Position numbers and translations under genes: made by a program
Part shown: one piece after another, positions 33,660 through 46,140 of the stretch
How the letters are laid out: every line of letters starts with the position of its first letter
Numbering within the stretch: position 1 is the first letter of the stretch
Notes under the pieces: generated by a model
Database searches by the model: none
Seen by the model: the letters and a program-made list of their open reading frames with translations, nothing else
Told to the model about the DNA's origin: nothing
Assembly (NCBI GenBank): GCA_030549495.1
Contig: JAUIRK010000509.1
Span: 1,176,501-1,240,500, forward strand
Direction of reading: 5' to 3'
DNA from: Nectonema munidae
Lineage: Eukaryota; Nematomorpha; Nectonematoida; Nectonematidae
Length of the DNA stretch: 64,000 nt

Positions 33660-34875
33660 CTAAAATATTTTATACTTGTTTAATTAAAAATGCAGCAATA
33701 CGATCATTTAAAAATTGTCCTCGTTTGCTTAGATTTCGCTTTTCATTTGAAAGCTATAAAATATTGGTCAGCAAAATAAATGATATATTATTTTAACCAA
33801 GAATTCCCATTTGAGGAAGGAGGGCCTCTACAAAATTCTGGAAGGGGCTGGGGTTAACAAGAAGCCACTCTAATGCTAATTTTAAAGGATAAAATGGGTA
33901 AAACGAGGTAAGTTTAAAAAAACTTAAAAATATTTATAAATTCAGTTTATTCATAAGTAAAAATATCTTCAACGAAACAGACTTCCGAACCAGCAATAAA
34001 TATTTTTAAAGAATCAATGAAACAAAACAAAGAGATCAATACGTGACTATTTAGGTGAGAATTTTTGTCTCTTTCTCGATGAAGTGCTAAGGGTATGGTT
34101 TATAGTTTATGTAAAGTTTTGGCAAAACTTGGATTTATGTTAGTACTGTTATTTTGTAAACCAATCATATCATCCTTAGCTGCAAATGATATTTTTAAAT
34201 GTTATATTAACAGCTGGAGATGGAGCTCCAAGCATATAAGCACGTTAAACTTCTTAAAAATCTTAACGCAAAAATGTTGAAAATTAATTACATCATTTAT
34301 AGAGAAAATTTGGTTGCTTTACATATCAGTCCAACTTAAAATAAAATGCTAAGAAATGTTGTTACACGAATAAATGTGATTAGAAATGATTCAAAAATGA
34401 AATTATATTCAGAGAATTTTTCAAAAAATGAGGGAAAGACATTTTAACACAATCTACTAGTATTCTTTAAAAATGTAGTCTTTTTGAAAATCAATATTGG
34501 TTAAAACGTTAAATATTATTTTTGGAAGATACTGATACTGATAATTTAGCTGATATATTTGAAAATTGAATGCCCTAAAATATTTAACTCTTATTAATTT
34601 CAAAAAAGTTCCCATTTTTTTTTAAAAATATTATATTTTAAAGTTTACCCATTTAATCCCAAGTTCATAATTTTTTTGAACAACCATGTTTACTTTTATA
34701 ATTTGTCTAAATGCTCCTATTGATTATTACATTTGATTATTTTTTCCACATTAAGTAAGTATCTGTACGCCTGAGTAACTTCTTCTTTTTCCTTTTCACC
34801 ATGACCGATATTGATCTTTGGTAACTCTTTTTAGCTTTCAAATTTTTTTTTTATAAAATTTTCTCAGCTTTTTTT
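33660..34875. other. Non-coding, nothing firmly recognised
   Basis: It would be the intron and 3' region of the hypothetical gene at 33357. An AATAAA lies near 34339. Confidence 0.35.
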
Positions 34876-34877
34876 AT

Positions 34878-35185
34878 CTTCTAGTTTTTTTTGCCAGTCA
34901 TTTCTTTGATATCATCAATCCACTGTGTTCTTCGTCTTCCTCTTCCTACTTTTTTCCCATTATCTTCAACTATTGAGTTTAGTTCATCGCCGGTTGAAGC
35001 TCTCGCTATATGCCCAAAGAATTTTGCTTTTCTTTCAAGTATCATGTTAAGTAGTTTTGGCTTTGGTTCTTTAACCTTCTTTAATACAGCTTCATTCGTC
35101 ATCTTATCTGTCCAGCTAACTCGTAGAATTCTTCTGTAACACCACATCTCAAACGCATCTATTTTTTTTCTCAAAGCATTTGTTA
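34878..35185 (-). mobile_element. RTE-clade LINE 3' fragment
   Basis: The frame (97 codons) reads RKKIDAFEMWCYRRILRVSW, TNEAVLKKV, ERKAKFFGHIAR and GRGRRRTQWIDDIKEMTGKK. These are the signature of the C-terminal end of RTE (BovB-like) reverse transcriptases. It is only the last part of the element, open to its stop. Confidence 0.88.
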
Positions 35186-35189
35186 ATGA

Positions 35190-36620
35190 AAAGACTTCAG
35201 ATTCGCCTGAGTGACAGGTGTCCTATAATAAGGCAACTGGGATCTGGTGGGTATATAGGCCAGTATTTTAAATTTAATTTTGCAAGATGTATATTTCAAA
35301 ATATGAAAAAAGAGTGAAAAATAATTTTTCATGATTAGTGGAACAATATTTAACATGGCGTCCGACATTACATTTACGACAAGACGTTTTAGCTTTTCCT
35401 TGACATACCGCACATCGAATTTGTTTTCCATTTTCTATCACAATATGATTATAATGATCGAATTTCACTTCTTCGGACACTCTTGCATCTATCTTTGAAG
35501 GAACTACATTTTGATTATTCTTATTTACGATAAAAAAATGTTTTGTTCCATTCTATCGACGCCACACATTCCTTTGTTATATTTTGAAATCATGTAAGCC
35601 TAGCCACTTGTATATATTTTTTTAGGCATCGACCATCTTTCTACTTGTTCAACACGATTTATACCAAAATAATTGGATACCATGGTCACTATACCGCAAT
35701 CTTTCCAACTCATCAACAAAAGATTTTCTGTCTCCAGAAGCATATGCTCAAAAGAACCTCTTTTTTGCCTTTTCATATCAATTTCTTAGAAAAAAGAACA
35801 CTTCGCACGATACGACCTAACAGTTCCTGTCAAACCAAAAGAATTTCCTATTCTCTCAAGTAATTTCAGGGGTGAAAAAAAATTGTCGACACATATGTGA
35901 TATCTGTATCTTGGAAGTTCTTTCATGGGTTTCCAAACAATAGAACCTCCTAGACAAATTTCAGAATCAATCGAATCTTCTTCCCCTGCATAAGACGATA
36001 TCCTGATGTAGTGCATAGTGACCAAATTTTATTTCAAGCTTCATCAATTGATATGGCTTGTTCAACAGGAAAATTTTTAATGAAATTCTGATTGACTATT
36101 CAAAAAAATCTGTATTTTGAAAAGCCTGTCTTTGGTGATTTGATCGTGTCTTCTAGTTGCAAAAATTTCATAATTTCATCCAAACGATTGCATGTTTTTA
36201 TACATCGTCATTTTTTCCCCAATATAATCGCTTTCTTGGCAAACAAACAAAATTGCAATGAAAATCTTTATTGCATTCTCGCTGAAAGTAAATCGATGAC
36301 CTCTTTGTCTGCAATATCTGATTGATTCAGATTGTATATATTGAAAACTTCGTGGTCAAAAAATGTTTCAAATAATTCACCAGGATCTTTTTGTTTAAAA
36401 ATGTTTAATGGTCCATCCCAACAAAATTGAGAGGAAATGTTTGGCAAATCTTTTTTGGAATATCTGTTTTGATACGCATTTTGATCCTGTGATGATTTTC
36501 TTTCTGCTGACTTTTCGACTGAAAGAGTTGACGACTGCGAAAAATTGACTGAACATAATCACCATGTTTGCAATCACTCGATCATCTGTTATACGACCCT
36601 TTTGTTCAAGAGGAGTTATG
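35190..36620 (-). mobile_element. piggyBac transposase fossil
   Basis: On the minus strand, 36577-36395 and intervening broken frames give the N-terminal region. 36025-35786 reads YIRISSYAGEEDS, GGSIVWKPMKELPRYRYHIC, VDNFFSPLKLLERI and LTGTVRSYRAK, which match the DDD domain of PGBD-type transposases ('DNFFTS..LL..L...G...TGTVR.NR'). 35480-35330 gives the C-terminal Cys-rich domain (RCAVCQGKAKTSCRKCNV and KYCSTNH). Several frame breaks. Typical piggyBac ends next to TTAA were not found with confidence. Confidence 0.8.
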
Positions 36621-36819
36621 TAAATTCTCGCATTTGAATGACAAAGTTTTTATTGCTTTCAATGTATTCGATTGTATCATTAACCTTCATATTGCTTATC
36701 AAATGAATTTTTTTATTATATAAAATGTTATTAAAAAATAATTTTAAATAATTTATAAAAATAATCAAAAATTATTTTTTGCTATTTCCACAATCCCTGT
36801 CAATCCTAATGTCCTATAT

Positions 36820-37209
36820 TCGGATCATTGCATTAAGTAAATAGAGCTAAGGTTTTATGGCCGAGTGCCCTTCCTTTCGCAAACCATTTTGTTTTTAGGA
36901 TTGGGAACTTTTAGCCTTTGCTCTTCCTTGATCTTAAACCACAAGAATCAGAGTTATTTTTTCCTACAACAATTGTCCGTCAAGACTAACGAGTTTGTTC
37001 TACCCGAATCTAAAGGTTTTAAAACGCCTACTCCTCGCTTTTTACCTCTAGATCATTTAGTTTGAAACAACTTCGCCATGAGGAGGCAGTCCTAGAGATT
37101 TACTGCCAGAGTCTTTTTAAGACGTTTGCCCTTTCCGATATTTCCAGCAGAATAAGAGCTTATCGTTATTCCCAGCCTCGGCGTTAGCAGCATTTGGAGT
37201 TGAGTCTAG
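36820..37209 (+). repeat. Dispersed repeat family D, copy 2, with 10-bp target duplication
   Basis: It is homologous to 6190-6565. The octamer-rich flank TGTCCTATAT occurs at 36810-36819 and again at 37210-37219, directly bounding the copy. The 390-bp body has no coding capacity. A duplication longer than 8 bp points to LINE-type (target-primed) insertion, so a SINE is likely, but no clear tRNA or 5S head is visible. Confidence 0.8.
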
Positions 37210-37224
37210 TGTCCTATATATAAG

Positions 37225-37770
37225 ACAGTATTTTAAAATATCACTATAAAACTAGATAGAAAGCAATAAACAAAAAAAAAGTACAATTTATCAATTATTA
37301 TCTAGTTATTTTTGACATTCCTATTTCAAAAACTTTCAAAATACAAAATATATTCACTTATAAAGTCAACCTCTTAGAAGTAATAAAAATTTCCAAGTTC
37401 AAGCCTATTGAAAATATACAAAGGGAGGAAAAATCAATAAAAATCGAGCTGACGTGTGATTTATAGTCATTAATGATACGAAAAAGTCGCTTGTGACTTC
37501 CTTAATCAAATATGAAAAATTATTACAATTCAAAGTGGTGTCTCATATTTAAGACGCCAGTGCAAACTTGGTTTAAACGTTTAAGTTTTTTCTATCTTAG
37601 TTAATGATTGATTACTATGAAGTAAGATAATGCGCAAGTTTATTATGCTTTACTTCATTTCAGGGTTTTGATCAGATCCGAGCGATATATAGAAAATTGA
37701 ACTGGATTTATTTCTGAGTTTCAAAATAAAAAGTTTGAATAAATGAAAATGCATATAAACAAAAGACCTA
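37225..37770. other. Non-coding, nothing recognised
   Basis: AT-rich sequence without supported features. Confidence 0.4.
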
Positions 37771-37772
37771 TT

Positions 37773-37905
37773 AGGGCGTGAGTGGGTTGGTAGAACGTGT
37801 GACTTCGAAACTCAAATGCTTGGGTTCGAATCCCGCTCCCTGTAACTTACTTATAGTTCGATACAAAGTAAAACATCCTGAGGTACCTACCTAATAGAAA
37901 AGTGG
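37773..37905 (+). repeat. tRNA-derived SINE family S, copy 1
   Basis: The head GGGCGTGAGTGGGTTGGTAG followed 30 bases later by GGGTTCGAATCCC forms RNA polymerase III A-like and B boxes. The body holds ATAGTTCGATACAA and GAGGTACCTACC. The same order of motifs occurs on the minus strand at 54285-54432, which marks it as a SINE rather than a tRNA gene. Confidence 0.75.
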
Positions 37906-37909
37906 GTTT

Positions 37910-38840
37910 GTGATATTGCAGAAAGTATTTTAGTAATGCAGATGGCGTTAATTTATTATTACGCTCACATGAATAATTTTTTTCATTTACTAGTTTTTGT
38001 GCTTAAAATGCTATTTCTTCTGATTTTACATAGAATTTATGTAGGAAATGCAAAATTCGTCATAAACGATCTTTTTTGATGTATGGGAGTTTTACGGCAT
38101 ATATCCGTCCTTCGTGTATGGTATGAAATGGACCGTCTTGCGAAGGTTAATTTCCAGAGTTAGTTTTTTATATGAAATTTTTTATAACCTTTTAAATCCT
38201 TGATATAAATTGAAAATCACTGCAATAAAACTAACTTTTTTTTTGGCTAAATATTTTAAATTCTAGAAATTTTAATTTACGAATTTGCTTTCAACCATAA
38301 TTCGCGAAATTTTGTTCTAGCGAAATTAAAGTACTTTACAGTATATCCTAAAAAATATTTAGAGTTTTTTTTAACTAAATACATCATTATTATATCACAA
38401 AAAATGGTGCTAGGAAAACTCGGTCTTGGAAAAATCGATCTAAAATTCACATTGAATACTAAAGTGCGAATTACATATAATGAAAGTGTCTCAATGGGCA
38501 TGTCCTCCAGTAGAGCTTCAGAAAGGCGAATAAAATATATAATTGCGTAAGTAATAAAGACATTATTTATATTAAAAGTACAAAATATTTAAGGAATTTA
38601 GTTTTAAAAAATAGGAAAAGTCGATCTGAGAAAATTCGTTCTCAGAAAACTTGGCTTCCCAGTTGAACTATACAGCTCTCGAAAACTTACTTACTGATTT
38701 AGCTAACTTGTTTTTTTATTTTTCCCAAAAAGTTTTTATGAGACCGATTTTTCTGGTGACCCAAAATGTAAAGTCTTTCTTTTACCAATTATTTGATACC
38801 TTTTTTTAATTGAAGAAATCAATGGAAAAGACCGAGTTTT
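37910..38840. other. Non-coding, nothing recognised
   Basis: AT-rich sequence without supported features. Confidence 0.4.
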
Positions 38841-38849
38841 TGATTAAGG

Positions 38850-41117
38850 TGTTGTAAAGTAAGAAATAAATTTATTTGAAGAAAAGTGACATATGACCCT
38901 CTTTAAGGATTTCAGATTATCGGGAGCCCTCATTTCAAGTAGCGGTGCAACTCTATTAGGGTCAGGATTTACCACATTATGACTAATCTTGTAGCCAAGA
39001 AGACAAATTTCGTTTTTAGCTATTTGCGATTTAGCTTCATTGAAAGTAATGTTAGCTTTTCTAGCAGCATTCATGAAGGCTTCTAGGTTTTTGTTATGTT
39101 CAATAATACCACTGCCTGCGATCGTTATGTTATCTAGATACGCATACACACCCTTTAATTTTTCAGCGTCTATGATTCTATCAATAATTCTCTGAAAACA
39201 TGGCACAGCATTCGTAAGACCAAAAGGAATTCGTGTGAACTGATACAACTTATGTTTCCACTGGAATGCAGTATACGCTTTATCACCTGCAGCGAGCTTT
39301 ACCTGATGATACGCAGACTTCAGATCTAAGCTAGTGAAAACTTTATTGCGCGCTACTTCATTTACTATGCATTCAATTTTAGGCAGAGGATAGGCATCTA
39401 ATTGGGTAAACCTGTTTATGGTTTTACTGTAGTCTATAACCATGCGCGGTTTGTGGTTTTCGCTCTTACTAACAAATGGCTGTGCTCTCCACGGAGAAAG
39501 ACTTTCTTCTATAATGCCATCCTTAAGTAATCTTTCCACCTCCTTCTCGATGAATTCACTATCTGAATAGCTATACTGCCTAGATTTGGTTGCTATAGGA
39601 CGGCAGTCTTTAGTTAAATAGCGAAATAACGACGGAGACGGCGATTGTAATTCCGAAAGGGAACACACCTGAATGCCAGGAAGTTTTCCTCCTAAATCGA
39701 ACTTAAGAAATTTGTGAGCACAAATAAAATCTTGCCCAAGAACTATGTCACTTACGAGATTCTCTAAAACGTTTAATTTAATGTTATGATATGTGCTCTC
39801 TTTGAATACCAAACTTTCTATACAATAGCCTAATATTGGCACAGTAAGATCAGATGAAGCCATACTCACAACTCTATTAAGTGGAAACACCCTTAATCTT
39901 ACCTTGTTTACAAATACCGAAGAAACAAAGCTTTCAGTGGATCCTGTATCAATCAAACAGTTGGCTTCAACTTGACCTACTTTTCTCATAATTAAAACCT
40001 TAGAATCGAATTTACCACTAGTAGCAGCTATCACAGAATCAGACTTAGCAGGTACCTCCCTACCAAAACAAGTACAAGATTTTTTGTTAGCATCAATTAT
40101 AGTTGCAAGGATTGATTCATCATTATCAGTTTCAACATCTTTATCTGTATTAATACAAGACGATCTACAAGCTTTAGAAAAGTGACCCATTTTGCTGCAC
40201 TTGTAGCACTTTGAGTTTTTAGCAGGACAGATTTTTCTTGGGTGGAAGGCGTTACCGCAGAAAAAGCATAAATGCTTAGACTTGTAGCTAGAACGTGGTT
40301 CTGTAGGATCCTTTCTGGTGGAAGCAGTGAACGAAGTTGTGTCTGTTTTGTAGGCATGAGAGTTGCTCTGAGCTATCTCCAGTGCGCGAGCTTGATCGTA
40401 GGCACTCTGCAAGTCCAAGTTTTTGTTTTCTAGTAGGCGTAGACGTATCGTGTCTGAAGCAAGTCCATTGAACAAGGCATCTCTTATCTGTTCATCTCGG
40501 TGCTGTTCAGCAGAGACCGAGGAATACTCGCACTCAAGACTCAATCTTTGCAGTTGCTGTACAAAAGCGTCGACACTTTCGCCAGGTAGTTGTTTCCGGA
40601 TTGCTAGCAAGTGCCGAGCAAAGACTTGATTCTTTTTTTTCACATAGATGCTTTCGAGTTTAGAGATGGCATTATCGTACTCTTCCACGTTCTCAATGTA
40701 TTTGAAGACGGAGGCAGAAATGTAGTTAGTGAGAACAGAGAGCTTTTCAGGATGGAGAGCTGAGATCGAGGAAAGAAAGTTCTTGAAGATTGAGTACCAG
40801 TGTTTCCACTCGTCAGTAGCAGTGGCAGAGTTGGGATCTATGTCAAGTCTTTCTGGACGCAGAAACTTGTCCATTGAGGTGACAGGTTGAAACTAAATTG
40901 TTGTAAAGTAAGAAATAAATTTATTTGAAGAAAAGTAGGCTTTACTTTCAACGAAGATAAAGAAATCTGAAGGCTTATATACTATTGAAAATAGAGTGAT
41001 TGTGGTTAGAGGGTTAGTTGTAAATTGCCAGTGAATTGTAAGCTTTTAAGCTATGTTGTCAGGCACCACTTTATCTACAACATTCCAATTATGTTGTGAG
41101 GCACTCTATTTACAACA
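38850..41117 (-). mobile_element. Ty3/gypsy LTR retrotransposon fossil
   Basis: Flanked by the 5-bp target duplication TAAGG (38845-38849 and 41118-41122). The right end carries a 219-bp end repeat (40899-41117) bounded by TGTTG and CAACA; a short stretch of the same repeat is at the left edge (38850-38887). Between them, one minus-strand frame (40874 to about 38890) holds gag with two zinc knuckles (CFFCGNAFHPRKIC, CYKCSKMGHFSKAC), an aspartic protease (LIDTGSTESFV) and part of reverse transcriptase. RNase H and integrase are not recognised. It is broken, probably by one major event. The long open frame suggests a fairly young copy. Confidence 0.9.
40899..41117 (-). repeat. End repeat (LTR) of the Ty3/gypsy fossil
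   Basis: It begins TGTTGTAAAG and ends TTTACAACA on the plus strand, giving the standard TG...CA borders. Its outer border touches the TAAGG duplication. Confidence 0.85.
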
Positions 41118-41124
41118 TAAGGAA

Positions 41125-43785
41125 AATATTTTTCTTACATGATTTTTTTTATTATAAATCAAATTTATTTTTAATACTTTTTTTGTTTGAATGTCAATAT
41201 CTTATTAATTTCTTGGTCAATTTTTGACCACTTTGTTTATTGGACATCACGAATAATGTTACTTTCCAAAAAACTTGATGCTTTAAATGATCTTTTTTTA
41301 CGTGTATAGGCATGCTGCGTTATGTGATCGCTGCTTCTTGTGCATCTTTCGCAATGTATCACGTTGCACACTTGCACAAAAATAGCACACTCAGCAAAAG
41401 AGCGTATCTCCTTTACTATTTCAAGCAGCATCCCGAAGATATTCCCATTCCCCTAATCAGTAAGCAATTTCCTGTATTTTTTGTCTAAACTATACCTTTT
41501 CACAGTCTGTTTTGAGTCAGTCTTGTCTTCATAATATCGCGGCCTCACTATACCAGATCATCTATAACAGTGTTTCTCAATCTTTTTGTCCAAATCACCC
41601 ACTTTGATTTCCAAAATTTTCACATTATGAAGTTAAAATTCGCGAAAATCTTTCACTCTTTTTTCAAACTTTAATTTGAATTATTTTTCCTAAAAATTTT
41701 ATTCTGCCGATTGCATATTAAAAGAAAAAGGATTCCCCATCCATTCCTCTTTCTAAAGCTCGAACAAATCCGCAATTCCGAACAATAAGCGATTTTTAAG
41801 TTGAGATTTATGGTTAGAAAAAAATTTACTTTGATTGAAATTCCTACTTTATTAGGTAAGTTTTCAAAAATATTTGTTTTTTTTTCTAAAAAAAAATGCC
41901 CACTTTATTCTATTTTGGCCCGAAAATGTGCCAATCGCTCAACTATAAAGACTCTGTTCTATAGTTTTTCCAACTGGACTGCAGAAATTAGGAGTAAACT
42001 GGTCCTAGCGGTTAACAGGTCCTTATGATCGATTGAAAAAGCTAAAAGCTTCTTTACGAATTTCACATTACACGGGAAAAAGATGTAAACTTTTTACTTT
42101 AGATTTGGACTTAAGAGAAATCATAATGAATCAAGAAAACTTCCTAATGAATACGACTTTCTTCGAGTACTTAATCACGCAATTCTATACATAATTTTCT
42201 ATAAATTTAATTAAAAACTCGATCTTGAAACTGGCATACATCCATATGAATTTGAGGTATCTTTGATCAAAATAAGATTTACTTTATTCACTCATCAAGC
42301 CAAAAATGGGAATAAATAACTTAAAATGCAAAATAAATAATAACTATGCCAAAACATCCACAATTCTATAGTTTATTTCTTCAACATTTCTCTTTTCATT
42401 CTCAAAAAGTTACCACGTTTGTATGTGCTGACGAAGTATATTAAAGATTCAATTTCTTAAATTATTCGTGGATTCATCTTTTACAAGAAAAAAATTTAAC
42501 TCTGAAGGCTTCATGCTGATTTTCATATCAAAAATTTGTCATAAAAATCATTTTCCAAAAATCTTTCTCCCAATGCTGCATCCTTTTTAACATTTTGTTC
42601 GTGAGATTTTAGCGATGTTTTGAGTCCAGCCTTTTTATTTTTTTAATTTTCAAGTTATGCTTCTAATTTGATTTTTTTTGCAAAATAGGAAGAACATTCA
42701 ATCAGTGCTTTTACAACTGGAATCCAGTGAGAAACTTTTAAAGAATTCTTCTCCCTTGCTTGGACTGTTGTTTATTTTTTCAAATTAAATAAAAAAAATG
42801 TCAATGTTTTTGCGTCTTTTTGTCAACTGTGAGGATATGATTAAATAAATCTAGTGATCTTGTTTCTGTCCTAACAAAAGCGTGTGTTTGTTGCGATTTA
42901 ACTTTACGCAAAACGAATCTACATTCCTATGGCGATTTAATTTAAAAACAATAGTTAATTATTATTATCAAAGTTTGTTAGTTTCGCTTTCCCGTCCTGT
43001 TTAGTACGTGTTTTATTGTTTTGTAGCACGCACACTCAAAATCACTGAAATTTGTACTTCAAAAATACATGTATATTTGTTTGTATAATGCAACAAGCAT
43101 GCTGTAAATATATACATACACCTCTTTTTATTTGTATTCTTTCAATTATTCCAAAAATAAAAGAGCAAGAATTGGTGAGCATCGATATTAATAAATACCT
43201 TTGGATGTATTTATAGAGACTTTTGGGTATTTTTTAGTTGCGCGAAAATTTAGAATACATTTGCTCTTTTTAGTTCCTATTGTCTCTTTTATATAAATAA
43301 ATAATAACTCGTTCTTCGGAAAGGGAAGCCTTATTAATGTTGCAAACTCACAGTGATGAAACTGTAGTTAAATTATGTTAACTCTGATAGTTTGTATCAA
43401 ATCTCTTAATCTTAGCTGTTTCAATTACTGTTATCTCATTTAATGAATTTTCAAACCCTGGTGTTTAAGTTCATGATTTCTCCATTGCCGACAATTCAAT
43501 AAAAAAATTTTTAACTCGAAGTGTTTCAAGCTAAAGTAGACTGTTGATTCTTTAAAGATTACACCTAAGATTAACCGAGCAATTGTATATCAACGGGCAA
43601 CAATATCTCTAGTTCACATATGTTAAAACTGTCTTTTTTGGAAACTCTCTGACCCTTCATACCAAAAATACATACCATCCGCTAGACATAAAATAAAAAA
43701 AAAATTTTTTCTGAAAATAAGTAATAATGCTTTTAATCTTATCAATGAAGTCAGTTTATAGCATGTTCGTTTGAAAATATAAAAT
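41125..43785. other. Non-coding, AT-rich
   Basis: A hAT-like terminus CAGTGTTTCTCAATCTTTTT is seen at about 41569, but no partner end was found. Nothing else is supported. Confidence 0.4.
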
Positions 43786-43796
43786 GACCTCAACAT

Positions 43797-44196
43797 CAGT
43801 GGTTTTTAACCTTGAGGTCCACGTACCCTGACGCGTTTATGGCTGCGTCTTAGGTGGTCTGTGAACAGTTATTCATTTTTGTAAAAAAAATCTTAAAACG
43901 AGCGAAAATAATCAAACAATGTATACGTGAAAAAATAACTGCAACAAAAAGCTAACTTAAAGTTTTAATAAATATCAATCAGTAACTTTTTTCTTCTCTT
44001 CTTTAATTTGCGTAAATTTGCTTTGCTACCTGTATTTGACATAATTTGAAATCAAATAATTCATACTAATAAAATAAAGTACAAATAGTAATTGCATGGG
44101 AAGTTGTTTTTATGCGAAAATTTCCTTGTAGTGGATCCATAGCTTTCATTAATTTCTTTAATGGGTCAATGACTGAATAAAGTTTAAGAACCCCTG
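43797..44196. mobile_element. hAT MITE (400 bp)
   Basis: Ends are CAGTGGTTTTTAACC at the left and GTTTAAGAACCCCTG at the right (complement CAGGGGTTCTTAAAC). The flanking octamers CTCAACAT and CTCTACAT differ at one base. No transposase. Typical non-autonomous hAT of moderate age. Confidence 0.85.
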
Positions 44197-44204
44197 CTCT
44201 ACAT

Positions 44205-45160
44205 GATCAAATATTTTTAAAATTTCTTTTCTATTATCTTAAAAACTCTGAACCCTCAAACATAATTTTGATGATTTATTTGACTTAATCGCAAAATCGG
44301 TTAAGAAATAAGTTGAAAATCATTTGCTTACAACACTAAAAGAGCTAATTACATGTCGCCTCTATTTTTGGAAAAGATACTTCCATCATAAAGCACCACT
44401 TTGAGGTACCATTACTAACCTCACTTCTAACGAATATGTTTTTTTAAGTATTTCGATGGAACTCATTTAATCACAATTCAAAGATTTTAGAAAGTTATAT
44501 TGAAACTATACCCAACGAATAAGTTAGTTTGCAATTAAGGCGTGCTAATATTTTGCGCTCTCGAAATGTATTTTGAAAAGCAAAATGTGTAAATAAGACT
44601 AGATTATTTATCATTTGTTCCATTAATATGAACTCGGAGTAGAAAGGAGGACTTAGAATCTAGACCCTCATTATTCGTCATCTTCCTTATTTACCGATTT
44701 TCACATGACTCTTATGAACTGCATAGTGGTGTATTTCATGTGGAGAAAATCTTTTTTCGTCCTCGCCATATTTTTTTCAAGTGGGCTTTTTGAATATTTT
44801 GGAGGCATGTTGGAAGGTATAACTATTCCAATACTCCTTTAAGAAAAAATTATTACTTTTTTTAGGTTTTGGATAGAATTCGCACATAAAATGACTTAAA
44901 AGCAAGGATGACTCATTGATCCTTCTGTTGGATAAGTGTTATGTTTGGCAGCAAGAATTAAATTTTTACTCCTACATAAGATAGGTCAATATCCAGTATT
45001 TTTTTTTATAAAATGGCATTTTGAACTTGTGTTATCTTTCATCGAGTTTTGACTTTCAGAATAAAGCAATCCTGAAACCACTCAGATGTTAGCGTTTTCT
45101 CTATCCAAACCATTTTTAGTCGTGCATCCAATAAACTAGTCGCAGATTTTTCTCTTTGAA
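44205..45160. other. Non-coding, nothing recognised
   Basis: AT-rich sequence without supported features. Confidence 0.4.
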
Positions 45161-45162
45161 GG

Positions 45163-46140
45163 TAGAATAGAATAGAATAGAATAGAATTTATTGAACAAA
45201 AAAAGGATGACTTTTTATCTGTTCATCTTATATAATATGTATGTGTGTGAAGGTATAATTATGTGTTATACAAAGTTGACATAACTTTTTATGTGTAAAA
45301 TAAATGTTTTATCAGATATATAAAAAAGTGTGTTGAAAATAACAAGAATATACAAAATAGAGGGGAGAAGAAATACAATGTAGGATAAAAGAAATGATAG
45401 AGAAAGGTGCAGGTAACAAATTTACATAGCAAATCAGGAAAAAAATTAAACCGGATTTTAGAGGCAGAAAGATATCCCGTATTTATGAGAGTGAAATCAA
45501 TGCTGACCATATTTAGTTAGCAACGGAGAACATCCTTTTGCGAATTGAGCAAAGGATTAGGAAAAAAGCATAGGGAGCAAAAGAAAGAGCAAGAACATTG
45601 AAAGATAATATATATATGTATATATATGTATTATAATTTATAGACATTTGGAAAATACCCAATTACCATAAACAAAACTATAATATATTAAATTAGTGAA
45701 AAAAATTAGTGAAAAAAATTTGTGTGATATGAAAACCTAAAATTATTGATAGCCAAGGAAAAACAGTTTAATCCTTTTTTTAAAGTTTTTCAGAATTGTC
45801 TCTTCTCGAATTACCTCAGGAAGGGAGTTCCAAACCTTCACTGCTCGGTTTAAAAAACTATTTCTGTATGTGGCAGTATAACAACTCTTAATCATTATAT
45901 TTTCTTTATTTCTTAAATTATATGTAACAAAATCTTTGGTTTGAAATAAAGAAAAATTGTTTACAAAATTGAGATTTTTACATTTATACATGAAGATTGC
46001 GAGTTGAAACCTTTCAATTTGTTCAAGATTCATAATAGAATATTTTTTTCTTACATAATTATCAGAAAAGCCTGCAATAAATCGAAGCGCCTTTTTCATT
46101 GGTGTTTGGTTTTGATATAATATGTCCTGGCTCTATCATA
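45163..46140 (-). mobile_element. LINE 3' fragment (Jockey/CR1-like) with pentanucleotide tail
   Basis: The frame 46099-45743 (118 codons) reads MKKALRFIAGFSDNYVRKKY, LEQIERFQLAIFMYKCKN, YNLRNKENIMIKSCYTATYR and FLNRAVKVWNSLPEVIREE, the C-terminal domain of Jockey/CR1-type non-LTR elements. About 560 bases of 3' UTR follow, ending in five TTCTA repeats at 45163-45188. Truncated on its 5' side at about 46140. Confidence 0.85.

Noticed and set aside
35218-37219. GTGTCCTATA at 35218 and 37209 as piggyBac terminal repeats
   Set aside because: The copies are direct, not inverted; the copy at 36810/37210 is explained as a target duplication of the dispersed repeat.
37773-37850. A functional tRNA gene
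   Set aside because: The B box is good, but the acceptor arms do not pair convincingly and a second diverged copy shares non-tRNA sequence downstream, so a SINE explains it better.
41569-41600. A hAT element starting at CAGTGTTTCTCAATC
   Set aside because: No matching right end or octamer duplication was found within several kilobases.
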